Shown: positions 1 through 10,979, numbered from the stretch's first letter. The stretch is DNA of 64,000 nt from Sphagnum magellanicum (GCA_021904315.1 CM038913.1:805958-869957); one strand, 5' to 3'. The notes: generated by a model from the letters alone, not told the origin. A program made the numbers and translations.

Positions 1-540
1 CCTCCAACCATGTGGAGACACATGTTAACTATTGAAATACTTAAATTATGTTCCTTAAATCTTTCCAAATTTATCTAGGTCATTGGATTCAACACATTGG
101 GATTGTCACATGTGGTAAGACAATGTAAGATCAAGTTTTTCCTGATCTTGTGGGTAGGGAGTGGCCATATTTTTTTTCTAATTAACTAATGGGTTATTGC
201 CACATGACATGGTTTTTAATATTTGGACCATTCAATTCCTATGTTTTTGATTTACAAACGTGGCATTTGATTAAAAGGTTTGATTTTCCCAAATTGTGAT
301 ATTGGATGATCTAGATTTGTCTAAATCTTATGGCCAAGAAATTGCCACGTCTTTTGTGTTTGGCTAATCGAAATGTGCCACGTGTCTCATTATGAGCATC
401 ATGGCATTTAAATATTTATTAAAAAACCCTAGATATATCCCAATCATCAAATGTTAAGAATGAGGATCTTGACACGTGTCGCATTTTGAATGGAATTTTC
501 AAATCTGCCACATCTAAAGATCAAGGAATAGAAACATGCT
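1..540. other. AT-rich DNA with clustered ACGT (G-box/ABRE-like) motifs
   Basis: No gene was recognised here. The stretch is AT-rich but holds four ACGT cores within about 220 bp: ACGTGG at 258-263, CCACGT at 345-350, and the palindrome CACGTG at 379-384 and 473-478. CACGTG is the core bound by plant bZIP and bHLH factors. This could be part of a promoter for something outside the window, or simply repeat DNA, because no adjacent gene could be established. Confidence 0.3.
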
Positions 541-1238
541 TGCAAATTCCATCAATCTAGTATGGAATGCTCACTGCCGTTCTACAGTCTCTACATGTGA
601 GTTTCCTTTTTAGGGTAGATTAATTTTGAGCTTTCAAGAAGGTCTCCCTGAAGAAGTTAACTCTCATCACCATCACCATTAATAGCAGCCACTCTAGTAG
701 CAGCCATTGGCAACAAAGAGATGCAAAGATCCCACTTGTTCCTTTGCAAGTATGAATCCTAACAACTGACGTACTAGAGTTTCACTACTTTCGGCAAAAT
801 GTGTTTGATCTGAGCCAAGTGCTGGAAAAGAAACCGTCTTCAAGAACACACCCAAGATACAACACTGCATCAATTTTGCTTTGCAGTAGCTTTGTGGAAC
901 CAATCCAAGAGTTCAAGAAAAGAAATTGCATGTGATGGAGTTCACAGTCTCAAACTGCTGCTACCTTTGTGTGTTGGCTTCCACAGTGTTACAAACAAAT
1001 TCAAAAATAGAGAGTTGGCGGTGTAGAGAAAGCAAACTTACGCTACCTCCAACCCATCAAAGAATGCCTACAAGAGAACACATCCCATTCATTTATGTCA
1101 TTTTAGGAATTTATGCAGACAAAGCTTGACTAAATACAAGTTTGTGGGTTTTAAGCCAGAACCCATTTGTCAGAAGAGAGTTTGCAACACACGGAGAAAG
1201 AAAAATGCAGAGAAAAAACGCACAGACAATGGGCTTAT

Positions 1239-1796
1239 TTACTTGGGAGGAAGCTGCTTAGGAGGAAGAGGAGTACATCTCTTTAGCGGCGATGGTTTCA
1301 CACAGTCATTATCATTATTCTCCTCCTTGATGACTCTGAAACCCTGCCATTCTTGCTTCCACTTCGAAGCAATGGATACAGACAAGCCTCCTCCTTTGGA
1401 AATAAAGGCTTTCTTCTTCGTCTCCAGCTTTTGACTCTTGAAGCTCAACAACCTTCGCCTTGCTTTCTCTAGGTCAACTACCCGGCGACTTGCCTGCAGC
1501 AATGCACGCCTCACTACTCGCCTGTGAATGTCAGACATCGCTTTGTAAAGCTTCTGCAAACCAACTTCACTGTCTTTTCCCCCAAATGATGTAGCCTTGA
1601 TGAAAATGCATGTGACAAGGAATGAGGCATGGCCATGAAACCCTCCTTCCGTGGCAGCTTTTGAGTGTCTTCTTCCTAAAGGTTGAAAAAGAAGAAGAGA
1701 GATTTGCAGTCGACTTGCAACCTTGACTCCACAAGATTCAAGAGTTGAAAAAGAAGAAGAGAGATCTGCAGTCAACTTGCAACCTAGACTCCACAA
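1239..1796 (-). CDS. Unrecognised open reading frame, possible gene remnant
   Basis: An uninterrupted 185-codon minus-strand frame in DNA that is less AT-rich than its surroundings. The middle is strongly basic and helix-like (Arg/Lys-rich around residues 85-130, with a short run SDIHRRVVRRALLQASRRV). The N-terminal third is produced by a tandem duplication of the DNA (1682-1805), so the start is doubtful. A second, shorter minus-strand frame lies downstream at 694-903. No family was recognised for either. They may be exons of a decayed gene or chance frames. Confidence 0.2.
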   Translation of the reverse strand: MWSLGCKLTADLSSSFSTLESCGVKVASRLQISLLLFQPLGRRHSKAATEGGFHGHASFLVTCIFIKATSFGGKDSEVGLQKLYKAMSDIHRRVVRRALLQASRRVVDLEKARRRLLSFKSQKLETKKKAFISKGGGLSVSIASKWKQEWQGFRVIKEENNDNDCVKPSPLKRCTPLPPKQLPPK

Positions 1797-1805
1797 GATT
1801 CAAGA
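1682..1805. repeat. 62-bp tandem duplication
   Basis: Two adjacent copies, 1682-1743 and 1744-1805, each beginning GTTGAAAAAGAAGAAGAGAG. They differ at about three positions. The duplication lies at the 5' end of the minus-strand frame at 1239-1796 and accounts for the repeated peptide pattern there. Confidence 0.9.
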
Positions 1806-2237
1806 GAAGATGAATGAATCGTCAAGATCCATCTCAACAGCTAATGAAGAAGAGAAAACAAAGGAATCTTGAAAACAACAATGACAAGTTATCCCATGCT
1901 TGGCCCTGGGATCCACAACAAAAGTGGATCCAAACCCTTAATGTGAAACCCTCTCCCCTTCTTCCCTGCACAACGGCCCTCCCTCGCTGTCACCTCCATA
2001 TCACATGGCTTGGCCAACAAATAAACAAGCTAGGAGAGAAACGACATCCCTATCACCCTTAAAGGAGCAACGAGAACTTTCACCTTCTTCTTTTTGCTTC
2101 AGACAATGGATGTGTGATTTGCAACAGAGAAGCCAAGAACGGATGATTTTCATCACCATGGCTTCGTCGTGATCATCATCACCATGGCCATTGTGTACTA
2201 CAATAGCAGCACTAATTTGGAAAATCGCATAAGGCAT

Positions 2238-2744
2238 GTAATATGACTAGGGTATAATCTGTATATTATTTAAAACAAATTTAACACAAATAAACTAGAC
2301 AAAAACTAAGGTGATGTATGCAATACATATTCAAGTATGCTCCAAATACAACTTACATACAATTTAAATACAATCATTATACATAACCAGTAATACATGG
2401 GTACATTTTAGTATGTACCCATATAATAATGAGTATAATATGTTCAATACACAATTGTGGACCCCTTATGCCTAAAATATGTATAATACATTTGGAATAC
2501 CCATAAGGCTACGACTCATTTGGTGACATTTGCAACTAATGGTAAGTAGAGGGGTCTTCTTGGATGGAAATTGTGTTGAAAACTATCCAAATGAAAGGAT
2601 GAAAAAATCCATTAGTTGTAAGTTAGTCATAGAATAGTTGCAAACAAGACCAAATGCAACAAATAGTTGTAGATATAACCAACAATAGTTGCAAATGTCA
2701 AATAGTCGCAACTAGTCGCAAATTAGTTGGTTACAAAAACCCAG
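2238..2744. other. Intergenic AT-rich DNA
   Basis: AT-rich sequence without a recognisable gene. It holds loosely repeated words of the type TAGTTGCAA and TAGTCGCAA (about 2600-2740), just before the LTR copy begins. Confidence 0.5.
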
Positions 2745-3521
2745 TTTTTTTAGTGTTGGGAGTTGGAGTCCCAATGGACTCCCAAATTTTCAAAGGGCAA
2801 TTATAAGGGTCAAAAATAATTTGATTAAAACGTTTTTTTATATCATTGAAAAGCTCTTGAAATGTAGATGTCTAAAATGATCTTGCATGACCCAATTGAA
2901 TACTTAAAACACAAGTTATGGCCAATAGAAGGGTGGGGAGTCAAATTGGCAATTTGACTCCCGACCATTAAAAGACGGGAATCGCCCCAATTTCCTTGCG
3001 TGCAAGTGACATGTGATATACTATTGGAAAGTTCTCAAGGAAGGCTATAACTTTGCTTTAGACCTCACTTCAATGGAAGGTCTGCATACAAAGTTATGGG
3101 CCCCCAAAGTTGTGGGAGTCCCAACTTTGGAAATTTCGGGACTCCCACTTGGGAGTCCTGAGACAAATGACATTTGGGTGGTCGTCCCGTGGCTAGGCAT
3201 AGAGTATATTATAAGGGGAAAGGTGGTGGCTTCCCCAAGTCCGGGCCGTGGTGAATCTTGTGAATCTGTGTTTGCCTATGGTTTGTCCATGCATCAAAGG
3301 AATTTGGGTTCTGCAATAACCAACCTATTGTTTGGTTTGTGTAGGTCCATGTGAGTAGGTGACTTGTTTGTTAATCTTCCTAATCCCATCACAGAGCTCC
3401 AGTAGGCCCCTTTACCCCTGAAGTGGTGTGAGCTAAGGTGTGGGTTCGAATTCTTTTTCCTTCCACTATCTTTTTTTTTGGACTTGCAATTGAGTCCATC
3501 AAGGAGCTTGGGGGTGCGTTG
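2745..3521 (+). mobile_element. Diverged LTR copy (family A), plus orientation
   Basis: This stretch aligns by eye over its length with the reverse complement of the solo LTR at 6045-7078. Shared blocks include the GGACTCCC-rich start, the paired words GACTCCCGACC and GGGAGTCC, a TATA-type promoter box (GAGTATATTATAAGGGG near 3201-3217), GGGCCGTGGTGAATCTTGTG, and the end GAGTCCATCAAGGAGCTTGG near 3491-3510. The 5' part of the LTR is missing or too diverged to see. No target duplication was found. The orientation is opposite to the other three copies, so with 6045-7078 it forms a large inverted pair around the protease region. Confidence 0.8.
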
Positions 3522-3705
3522 CCGTCGTTGTCCATCGCCATCCATCGTTGTCGATCGTTGTCCCTCACCGTTCGTTGCCATCCCTCATCATCTTTTACCA
3601 TTCATCACCATCGCCATCCATCGCCATCATCGTTGCCGTCCTCGTCTATCGCCATTCGTCACCGTCACCATTGATTGCCATCGCCATTGTCGTCACCATC
3701 CGTGC
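3515..3705. repeat. Degenerate CCATCG-type array at an LTR boundary
   Basis: About 190 bp of imperfect 3/6-bp repeats built from CCATCG, GTTGCC, GTCACC and ATCATC. The array begins exactly where the plus-oriented LTR ends and stops where the truncated reverse-transcriptase relic begins. All three frames are open because the array rarely forms stop codons, which makes several meaningless plus-strand frames. Confidence 0.8.
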
Positions 3706-3729
3706 ATTCTTGGATTCAACATTCTATTT

Positions 3730-3930
3730 TTTTAATCGAACTAGTTTGGTTCCAGGGATTAATGGAATTGTGTGTTGGGTTATTTCTAGTGGAATGCCTT
3801 TGAGGTCTTTGTAGGACTAATCAGATATGTCTCGATACTCGGCTTTATACTTCCCAAGTTCTTTTTCATTCAATTGAGAACCAAATTTCACATATTTAGG
3901 TTCCTCATCTTCACAATGGACTAGGACCTT
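3730..3930 (-). pseudogene. Reverse transcriptase N-terminal relic
   Basis: The minus-strand translation gives a stop followed by SYKDLKGIPLEITQHTIPLI and then a PGTKLVR motif. This matches the region just before RT in plant Ty3/gypsy polyproteins, usually of the form WSYEDLKGIP-E--QH-IPL-PGAKPVRQ. The codon expected to be Trp is TAG here. The relic ends abruptly at about 3725, where low-complexity sequence begins. Confidence 0.8.
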
Positions 3931-4352
3931 GACCCAATCATTCTCTATCACCTGTATAAGATCAATAGGGCCATGGTATTAATCATTCCAAACAGGTGGG
4001 TAGATGGAAACATCTAGACCTACTTGGACACCATTTGACGTTTGTTGAAAATGTAGTGGTGATGGTAATATAGTTTACTCCTTCATGATGGCGTCTAAAT
4101 CCTCTATTTGGGAACCATCTATCTCAAGGCCATACACATCTTCCACATAGATGTCATTAACCAAAGTGGCCAAGTCTAGGTAATGATCATCCAAATCAAG
4201 TAATTCAATTGTTTCAATAAAGTGGATGGTGATTTCACGTTCTTCATAAAGGTTTTCCACCAACCATTGGGTAAAAGATCCATCATCTTCAAATCCATAT
4301 AGGCCCGGACCTATGCATTTGATAGGGTCAATATTTGTGCATGAATTAATTT

Positions 4353-4940
4353 CTATAAACTTGCGTCAACGCCCAAGGTTGGATCCACCTTATTTTTCAT
4401 GTTGATGGTCCTTGGCTTAAATGGTCCATGGGGTAACACAGGGATAACAATTCGATTATTTTGCGGACCAAAATAAACGTAAGGCATTTTGGCTTGCCAA
4501 TTCACTATTCCCCCTGCTAACCGCAACCATTTCCTACCAAGAAGTAGTGGGTAACCACCATCTTCATCATGCATACACAAAACATAAAAGGTGACTGCAT
4601 ACTCTTCATCCCCAGCACGTATGTGAAGGTCCTTAATTTGACCTAGTGGTTTTGACGGTCTTTAGTTTATTAATTTCACCTTCCATGGTGATGGTCTAGT
4701 GACAGATAATCCTAAATGTAACATGGTTAATTCTGGCATGATGTTCATATTACTACCATCATCCACTATGACATGAAGGATTATCTTGTCCATAACCTCA
4801 ACCTTAATCTTAATTGGTCCATAACCAAAAACATCATCTTTTTCTTGATCACTAAAATCAAGGTCATTATTCTCTGGGGCAACCCTAGTTGCTATTGACA
4901 CATCCTTTGGCTTCCTATGATTCGTAACACCTTCCTTCAT
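4353..4940 (-). pseudogene. Retrotransposon aspartic protease relic
   Basis: Two minus-strand frames cover the domain. The upstream one (4940-4662) contains VIVDDGSNMNIMPE, corresponding to the retropepsin active site region V-D-G-S-x-N-I with an extra Asp. The downstream one (4580-4353) contains GGYPLLLGRKWLRLAGGIVNW, the usual second half (LLGR-WL) of gag-asp proteases in plant Ty3/gypsy elements. They are separated by a frame break, so no active enzyme can be made. Confidence 0.85.
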
Positions 4941-5639
4941 CTCTTTCCCAAAAGATGGCGCAATTCGAATGAATTAGCCAAAAGAGATGTTAGCCTTGGC
5001 CTTGCATAGGTCTTGCCATAAATCATAAGACTCTATTGGATTATGGGTTTTAACAAGGTTAATCTTACCTTGGTGACAATGATTACGTCCCCAAGCATGA
5101 ATTGGTAATCATTTTCATCAGGTTCAACCATGGTTGATGACATATCATTCTTCCTCATGTTTCTTGCCAATTACTTGGTTGTCTCATTTACCTTAGAAAA
5201 ATGTGGCAAAACCTTAGAAAAATTTATAGAGATGGCCTCCTCTTTGCGTTCAATTAGTGGACTTTTGACAGCCATACCTCACATAACCACCAAGGCAGGT
5301 AATTCTAAGGTGTTTAGGCATTTAGCAAACTCCCCCACTTGCACAAGGTTAGAATGAGTGAGTATTGTCTCATGCACAGGTGCGAGATTTGGTTGCACCT
5401 CTACAAACCTAGCATCTTGAGAACCTTGCACTAGGGGGTTTGGACCTTGACCCTGAAGTTGGGGTAAGTGAATTACCCTTTAGTTTGTTTATAACATGGT
5501 TGGTGGGTTATGGGTTTGCCTATGGTTGTGATGGTCATAAAAGAGGTTTGGTGGACCATTGGTTGCCATAGGTTCGGGGAACCTCACACCTCTCATGTTA
5601 TGTTTAGCTTGTTTTTAATAATCCCCAAAGGGAGTATTC

Positions 5640-5770
5640 AATGGTATGATCTTATCAGGTTTCTTACATCGATTTGTAGGATGGTATCCTTCATAATTTG
5701 AACACACCACTTGATTTTCTATCCAACATTTTTTTGGGGGATGTTTGTTCCCACAAGTACCACAATTGTG
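5640..5770 (-). pseudogene. gag CCHC zinc-knuckle region relic
   Basis: The minus-strand translation shows two Cys/His clusters: one of the form CGNKHPPKKCW, followed by CSNYEGYHPTNRC. The spacing resembles retroviral-type zinc knuckles that bind RNA in gag. It lies between gag and protease, as expected. Confidence 0.65.
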
Positions 5771-6039
5771 TGGTTGGAATTAATGACCAAGTGGGGGGTT
5801 CGAAGCGGCTTGGCCTACTTGGTGAGGTGGCCTATTGGTTGGGTGTTTATTACCATGGATTAAAATGGTTGCTATTGTAATAAGATTGGGCAAAATTGAG
5901 TAGTGTGATTTGGTTACTTGCAATGGGTGCACCATAAATCTAACGTATGAACACTAGATTCATTGTGCATCTGAACAACACTTTGGTTTTGATTTTTGAC
6001 CAAACATGACATCTATTCATTAATTCTTCGCATGGTCCT

Positions 6040-7083
6040 CACCATGACGCACTTCCAACTCCTCAAGGGACTCAAATGTGAGCCCAAGTAAAAAGCAGCG
6101 GAATAAGGAGGAGTCGGAGCACGCTCCCTAGCTCACAACCCTTTGAGGGGTAGAGGGGCGGGTTGGAGCTCCGGGATGGGACTAGGAAAAGTTGACAAGC
6201 TTTAGTCACTCACACGGGCCTGCACACAACCCACACAAAGTGGTTAGTGCAAAGTTAGAGCACACTTGGTGCTAGGACGAGCCACGGGCAACACGGACAC
6301 ACAAGACTCACCACGGCCCGGACTTGGGGGAAGCCACCACCTTCCCCCTTATAGTATACTCTGCAGCTCTCCACGGAGGCTACATCCAAATGGCTATTTT
6401 TCCCGGGACTCCCGAGTGGGAGTCCCGAAATCGCGCCAAATGGGACTCCCGGGACTTTGGAGCCCCATAACTTTGCGAGCAGACCTCGGATCGCAATGCG
6501 GTCTGAAGCAAAGTTGTAGGTCTCGTCGAGACCTTTCCAACGGTATGTCGCACGTTCTCTGCAGCCAAGTATTTCGGGTCGATTCCCGACTTTTAGTCGT
6601 CGGGAGTCAAAACTGGCAGACTCCCGGGAATTCGACTCCTGACCCTTCTTTTGGCCACAACTTGTGTTTAAAATGTCCAAATGAGCAATGCGAGCCCATT
6701 TTAGATATCTACGCTTCAAGAGCTTTTCAATGATATAAAGAACGCCACAATACATTGAGGTTTGACCCCTGAAATCGCTCTCTGAAGTTTCGGGAGTCCA
6801 CCGGGACTCCATCTCCCCAAAGTGGGAGTTTGCCTTAGGAGTGTGAGGGTTCACTCCCTCACACTTTCTAACACTTTCTCACACTCCCTAGCACTTTCTT
6901 GCACTCCCGGGAGTATGTGATGTGACTCCCGGGCTTCCTCTTGCCTTAACTCCCGGGCTTCCTCTTGGCCCGCACTCTTACAATGCCTTTGCCTTGAATC
7001 CCGGGCTTCCTTCCTCTTGGCCCGCAACCTTGCAACCCCCTTAGCCTTGGTCGCGAGCCCAAAGCTAGGGTTGCGACACACCA
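6040..7083 (-). mobile_element. Solo LTR (family A) with perfect 5-bp target-site duplication
   Basis: The LTR spans 6045-7078 (1,034 bp), begins TGACGC and ends GCGACA on the plus strand, and is flanked on both sides by CACCA (6040-6044 and 7079-7083). On its sense (minus) strand it starts TGTCGCAACC and carries a TATA-type box (TATACTATAAGGGG, near 6350-6365 on the plus strand). It sits inside the gag coding region of the older gypsy element: removing the LTR plus one CACCA leaves the flanking gag reading frame continuous. No internal region remains, so it probably arose by LTR-LTR recombination. This is the best-preserved copy of the family. Confidence 0.93.
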
Positions 7084-8000
7084 CCTCATCCTTGAAATTA
7101 TCATTTGATCGTTTTACCTTAACTTCAAACTCCTCCCACTGACAATCCATAGATGGACCTACCATTCGGATAGGCTTTAGAAGTGGTAACATAGCCAAGG
7201 GTGTGGGTTGTATTAATGGGACTTGTGGAACGGTTGCATGAAGGTAATCCATTGTAGGATAATGAGGGAACTCATTAGGATGATGGTAAAGAAGTATGAA
7301 TGCAGGAATGGGTTCCTCCACCCTTCGAAACATCCTATCATTTTCTTTGTCAATTACTTTGACCTCTAAAGTTGCAAAAATTACTACTTCTAGGTTCCTA
7401 GGCCTTATGTTTAGGATGTCTCGAATGGTGGAAGGCATACTAAACCCTTGGATGAAGTAATGATGAATGGTGTCATCATTCAACAAGTTTCCCACGTATT
7501 AAGTACACACATATGAAATGATGTCTTTCGAAAGACCTTGTCTAATGTTTGTCAAAATAGCTAAGGCTTGTTATTGGCCAATCATTAGTCTATAATGATG
7601 TAAAAATGCAGCTTGGAATTGTTCCCAAGTGTTGAAGGATCCTTCAACATGGGATCTATACTAGGCATAGGCAGAATTGGCTAGGGTGGAAAGGAACCAA
7701 ATGAGATAATAATCATGGTCGGTTACTAAACTAGTTATTTAAACCTCCACAAATTTTTCCACATGAGTTGTAGGATCTTCATTTGGAGAGCCAATGAACT
7801 TAGGACGATTTGTAGAGATAGTGAGTCATTTTAAACCATTAAGAACTATAATGGGAAGACCTCTAGGGAGCATCATTGGGTCAATATGGTGGATATGAGG
7901 GTCGGGCGGATTGGTTCGAACTTCAGGCCCTTCTGTTGCCACATGGACACCATTTGCCACCCCTACAGGCCCCCTATCTAATGGCTAACAATCTCTACCT
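7084..8000 (-). pseudogene. Retrotransposon gag relic
   Basis: The minus-strand reading shows gag-like words in order: PKFIGSPNEDPTTHVEKFVE, STLANSAYA, TWEQFQAAFLHHYR, and then an open segment (to 7495) with IHHYFIQGFSMPSTIRDIL. This is the capsid layout of plant Ty3/gypsy gag (Retrotrans_gag family). Stops occur at several points upstream of 7495. The open frame that runs from 7495 leftward reads through into the inserted solo LTR, so its Arg/Glu-rich C-terminus is LTR-derived. Confidence 0.8.
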
Positions 8001-8587
8001 AATCCTAAGGCTATTGAAACTTCCAACATACTATCTTTAAACCTTTTTTTTCCTTCAACCTCTAAAACAACTTTTACGATCGATTGGAAATGTTATTTCC
8101 TTACTCTATGACAAAATACCCTATCACTCTTTAACACTATTGGTTTTGTTTTGGGTTTAATCGGCATATAACATAACTATGGAATTTGGTTCTATCACAT
8201 GAAAAGGCAACCTTCAAGACATCACACTTTGGAAAAATGGGTCATCACTCCCACCATCTCCAAGCTCAACAACACAAATGGTTTTGTCAATGATTGACCC
8301 GACCTCATCACCAACAAAATGTTTTTTAGAAAATTCAAAACAATTACACACTCAAAGATCCCCAATCAACACACAAGGGAACTTGGGACAACTTTCTTGT
8401 CATTTAACATGATTTCTTAAGTTGAACTACGAAACAATACTTGAGAGGGTTTAATAAAAGTACTTGTAAGCTTTAACGTGCTCCTTCCTTACTTTTCAAT
8501 CTAAAATTTCAAATGCAAGTGTAACAAATAAAAACTTATTTGGGATTGTATGACTTCTTGACTTGCACATGAGGTGTTGTTTCTTGA

Positions 8588-8614
8588 TCCAAGCTCCTTC
8601 TAATACCAATGGTT
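8588..8614 (-). other. Primer-binding-site-like motif of the gypsy element
   Basis: On the minus strand the sequence TTGGTATTAGAAGGAGC resembles TGGTATCAGAGC, the complement of plant initiator tRNA-Met that primes most plant LTR retrotransposons. It lies about 600 bp upstream of recognisable gag, the correct place and orientation. The DNA to its right (8615-9500) would then be the 5' LTR, which is too decayed to delimit. Confidence 0.6.
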
Positions 8615-8954
8615 TCCAATAAGTTTAATCTCTCACCATATGTAAAATAAACACCAATCACTTTAATAGCATCACCTCCCGGCAGACACATCACAATGTG
8701 AGGCGACTTTTTGTCCCTCTACTCCCGGTTTTATGAGGTGACTATACTTGAAAATACATATGCTACCAATGAAGGAAAAATGGAAGTGTATTTCTAGACG
8801 TTAAATGACATTTATAGTTGAAACTAAGTAATTTGCCTCTTATGTATCATTTATGATTTAGAATTGATAGTTCCAAGTTTAAACACCTCAAATCCTAAAA
8901 TTTTATGTCAAATTGTCATTCATTAAAACCAACCTTTAAGGGTTCAACACCATG

Positions 8955-9331
8955 TTCAACTTAGTTGTAAACCACCAGCCACTTGAAATATTATTTCTAG
9001 CACATATGTTATTCAAACTTAATTTGCCTTAGTTCACTAAAAAGTTAACTACAAGGCACACCTTGCTACCAAATCCTACGCTTTGTAGCTAAACCAATAA
9101 GAAGTTATGCCACCAAACCCGAGGGGGTTTTATGCAGGTAGTAAGTTCAAATTGGCTGCAGACCACCAATTTCTTGAAATATTATTTCTAGCACATATGT
9201 TATTCAAATCTAGCTTGCTTTAGCTCATTAGAAAGCTACCTACAAGGTGCACCTTGTTACCAAATCTTATACTTTGTAACTAAACCAATAAGAAGTTATG
9301 CTACCAAACCTGAAAGGGTTTGAGAGATTTT
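8955..9331. repeat. 191-bp tandem duplication
   Basis: Two copies with a period of 191 bp share GAAATATTATTTCTAGCACA (from 8985 and from 9176), ACCAAATCCTA/ACCAAATCTTA and CTAAACCAATAAGAAGTTATG. They lie inside the probable 5' LTR of the minus-strand gypsy element. Confidence 0.85.
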
Positions 9332-9584
9332 TCTAAGATTCCAACCTCCCAACACTATCCCTATTCACTTCCATTCTTTTTAAAACTATTACAAATGTCC
9401 ATTCTACTCTCCTTCTTCCTCCTATCTACCAAGACTAATCATTATTTTCTTCCTCAACCAAGTTGTGAGAACAAATATTCTTAATATTTGAATTGAAAAT
9501 TATGTCCGGGGAAAGAAAACTTCAATGATCCGAATTCGCCCTCTTAAAGAAAAGGAAAAGGAAAGAGGTGAAAGATGATTTCAA

Positions 9585-9736
9585 CTTGGTGGCCAATGGA
9601 AGGTTCCAATGCTTGGTGACCCTTGGAAGGTTCCATTGCTTGGTGACCTTTAAAAGGTTCCATGTTTGGTGACCCTTGAAAGGTTCCATTGCTTGGTGGC
9701 CCTTGGAAGATTCCATTGTTTGGTGGCCAATGGAAG
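9585..9736. repeat. 27-bp minisatellite
   Basis: About 5.5 copies of a 27-bp unit with consensus GGTTCCATTGCTTGGTGACC plus CTTGGAA. Because 27 is a multiple of three, the minus strand is open through it (TFQG/LKVTK-type peptide repeats), but this is not evidence for a gene. Confidence 0.9.
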
Positions 9737-9934
9737 AAGAAAAAGAAACACCTTTTCCCTTCTTCCCATTTTCCCCCCAATAAATTTTACTTAAACCTTC
9801 ATTTTTTCCATTAATTTTAAGGTTTTATTTTATCATGGTTCTAAGCCGTTACTTACGCATTTCCTTCCTTTCCTTTGATTTATAAATTTCAATGTAATGA
9901 GTCCTTCACACATTCATTGTTGATTTAATTTTGA

Positions 9935-10294
9935 TTGAAAATTTCTTTTCCTTTCCTTGAAATTATGGTGTCGTGTATGGCCACATCTTATGAGCCTCAA
10001 GATGCACAAGTGAATGAAGAATTGGTTCTAAAGACATTTCTAGATTTGACATTAACACAACATCCTCATGATGAAGATCTCGAACCTCGAGAAGTGCGTG
10101 CTCGTCTTGAAATTGAACCCCCTCAAGCTTGGTACTATCGCATCTCTCCAAACTCTCGCACCTTGGTGATTTTATTGCAAATTGACCCCACTTTTGGCGA
10201 TGAACCTGAAACCATTTATGAAGGTTGTTATGAGACTAAAGACATTTCTATTTTCGCGTGGTTTTTAATTCCCGACATTGGACACTACCGTTAA
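9935..10294 (+). CDS. Unrecognised 119-codon frame, probably part of a repeat
   Basis: An open plus-strand frame, acidic in the middle (DEDLEPREVRARLEIEPP) and ending TAA. The codon pattern looks more coding-like than the flanks. No family was recognised. It lies 0.7 kb upstream of an integrase relic on the same strand, so it may belong to a retroelement, though it does not show RT or RNase H motifs. Confidence 0.25.
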   Translation: MKISFPFLEIMVSCMATSYEPQDAQVNEELVLKTFLDLTLTQHPHDEDLEPREVRARLEIEPPQAWYYRISPNSRTLVILLQIDPTFGDEPETIYEGCYETKDISIFAWFLIPDIGHYR

Positions 10295-10979
10295 TTATGT
10301 AATTCAATTCATCGATTACCTCCTAATAGCAAGGCGAATTACTTAATTTGCAGCATTTAATGCATCTTAAATTTCCTATAATTATAAACTATCATTTAAG
10401 CATAGCCCAAGACTCAACATGTAATTGCAGTTTTTCCTTGGGCTTATCCCTACTCTAAATAAATGTTTCATTCACTACGACACTCACGTTGCCATGCCAT
10501 CCCATCACATTATTTATTTAATCATTAAGTTATTTCAAATTAATCTTATGTTCATAAGGCTTGAAAATTGTTCTATCTCTAATGGACCTTTCATTGACAC
10601 CCCTTCAACTACTTCATGAATTTCAAACATCCTTGTTATTCACTAAATACTAGGACAAGACCAATGTTTTGCTGAACATCACAAATTTTGGTTTTTGCTT
10701 CTACCCCCAACCCTTTAAAGATTTCTCACCCCTAATTACACAATTGAGGTTCTAAAACTATGATTATCAGCTCTTTGTTGAAGAAAAGAATTAACTCAAC
10801 ATCTTATTCATCAATATTGTATTTCGAAAAAGAAAACAACCCCTCCATGCAACCATGCGCATTTATCATTATTTATGAAATTGTTAAAAACCTTTAATAA
10901 CCTTAGCACACTCAAATAACCCTAATGCAACTCTTAAAAATTGAGACTACCACACATGGTTGTGTCAGTATGGTTCACA

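Larger units (their letters stand above)
3725..8612 (-). mobile_element. Truncated Ty3/gypsy retrotransposon (gag-pol), interrupted by a solo LTR
   Basis: Read on the minus strand from right to left, the order is: a tRNA-iMet-type primer-binding-site-like motif (about 8590-8612), gag (about 8000-7084, continuing left of 6045), a CCHC knuckle pair (about 5640-5760), an aspartic protease (about 4940-4353), a linker, and the first part of reverse transcriptase (about 3920-3730). This gag-protease-RT order is that of plant Ty3/gypsy elements. The element then stops at a microsatellite-like array and an inverted LTR, so most of RT, RNase H and integrase are absent. In-frame stops and frameshifts occur throughout, so the element is dead. 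Confidence 0.85.

Noticed and set aside
3380..3470. tRNA-like B box (GTGGGTTCGAATTC) suggesting a SINE
   Set aside because: The whole surrounding segment aligns with the 3' part of family-A LTRs, so the B-box resemblance is a chance feature of the LTR.
3438..3814. Three overlapping plus-strand frames rich in His, Ser, Ile and Arg
   Set aside because: All come from the CCATCG-type array, which lacks stop codons in every frame.
6255..6854. 199-codon minus-strand frame
   Set aside because: It lies entirely within the solo LTR, and the same reading resembles the LTR copy at 3 kb. It is LTR sequence, not a gene.
9522..9780. Two minus-strand frames with repeated TFQG/LKVTK peptides
   Set aside because: Produced by the 27-bp minisatellite; no start context or homology.
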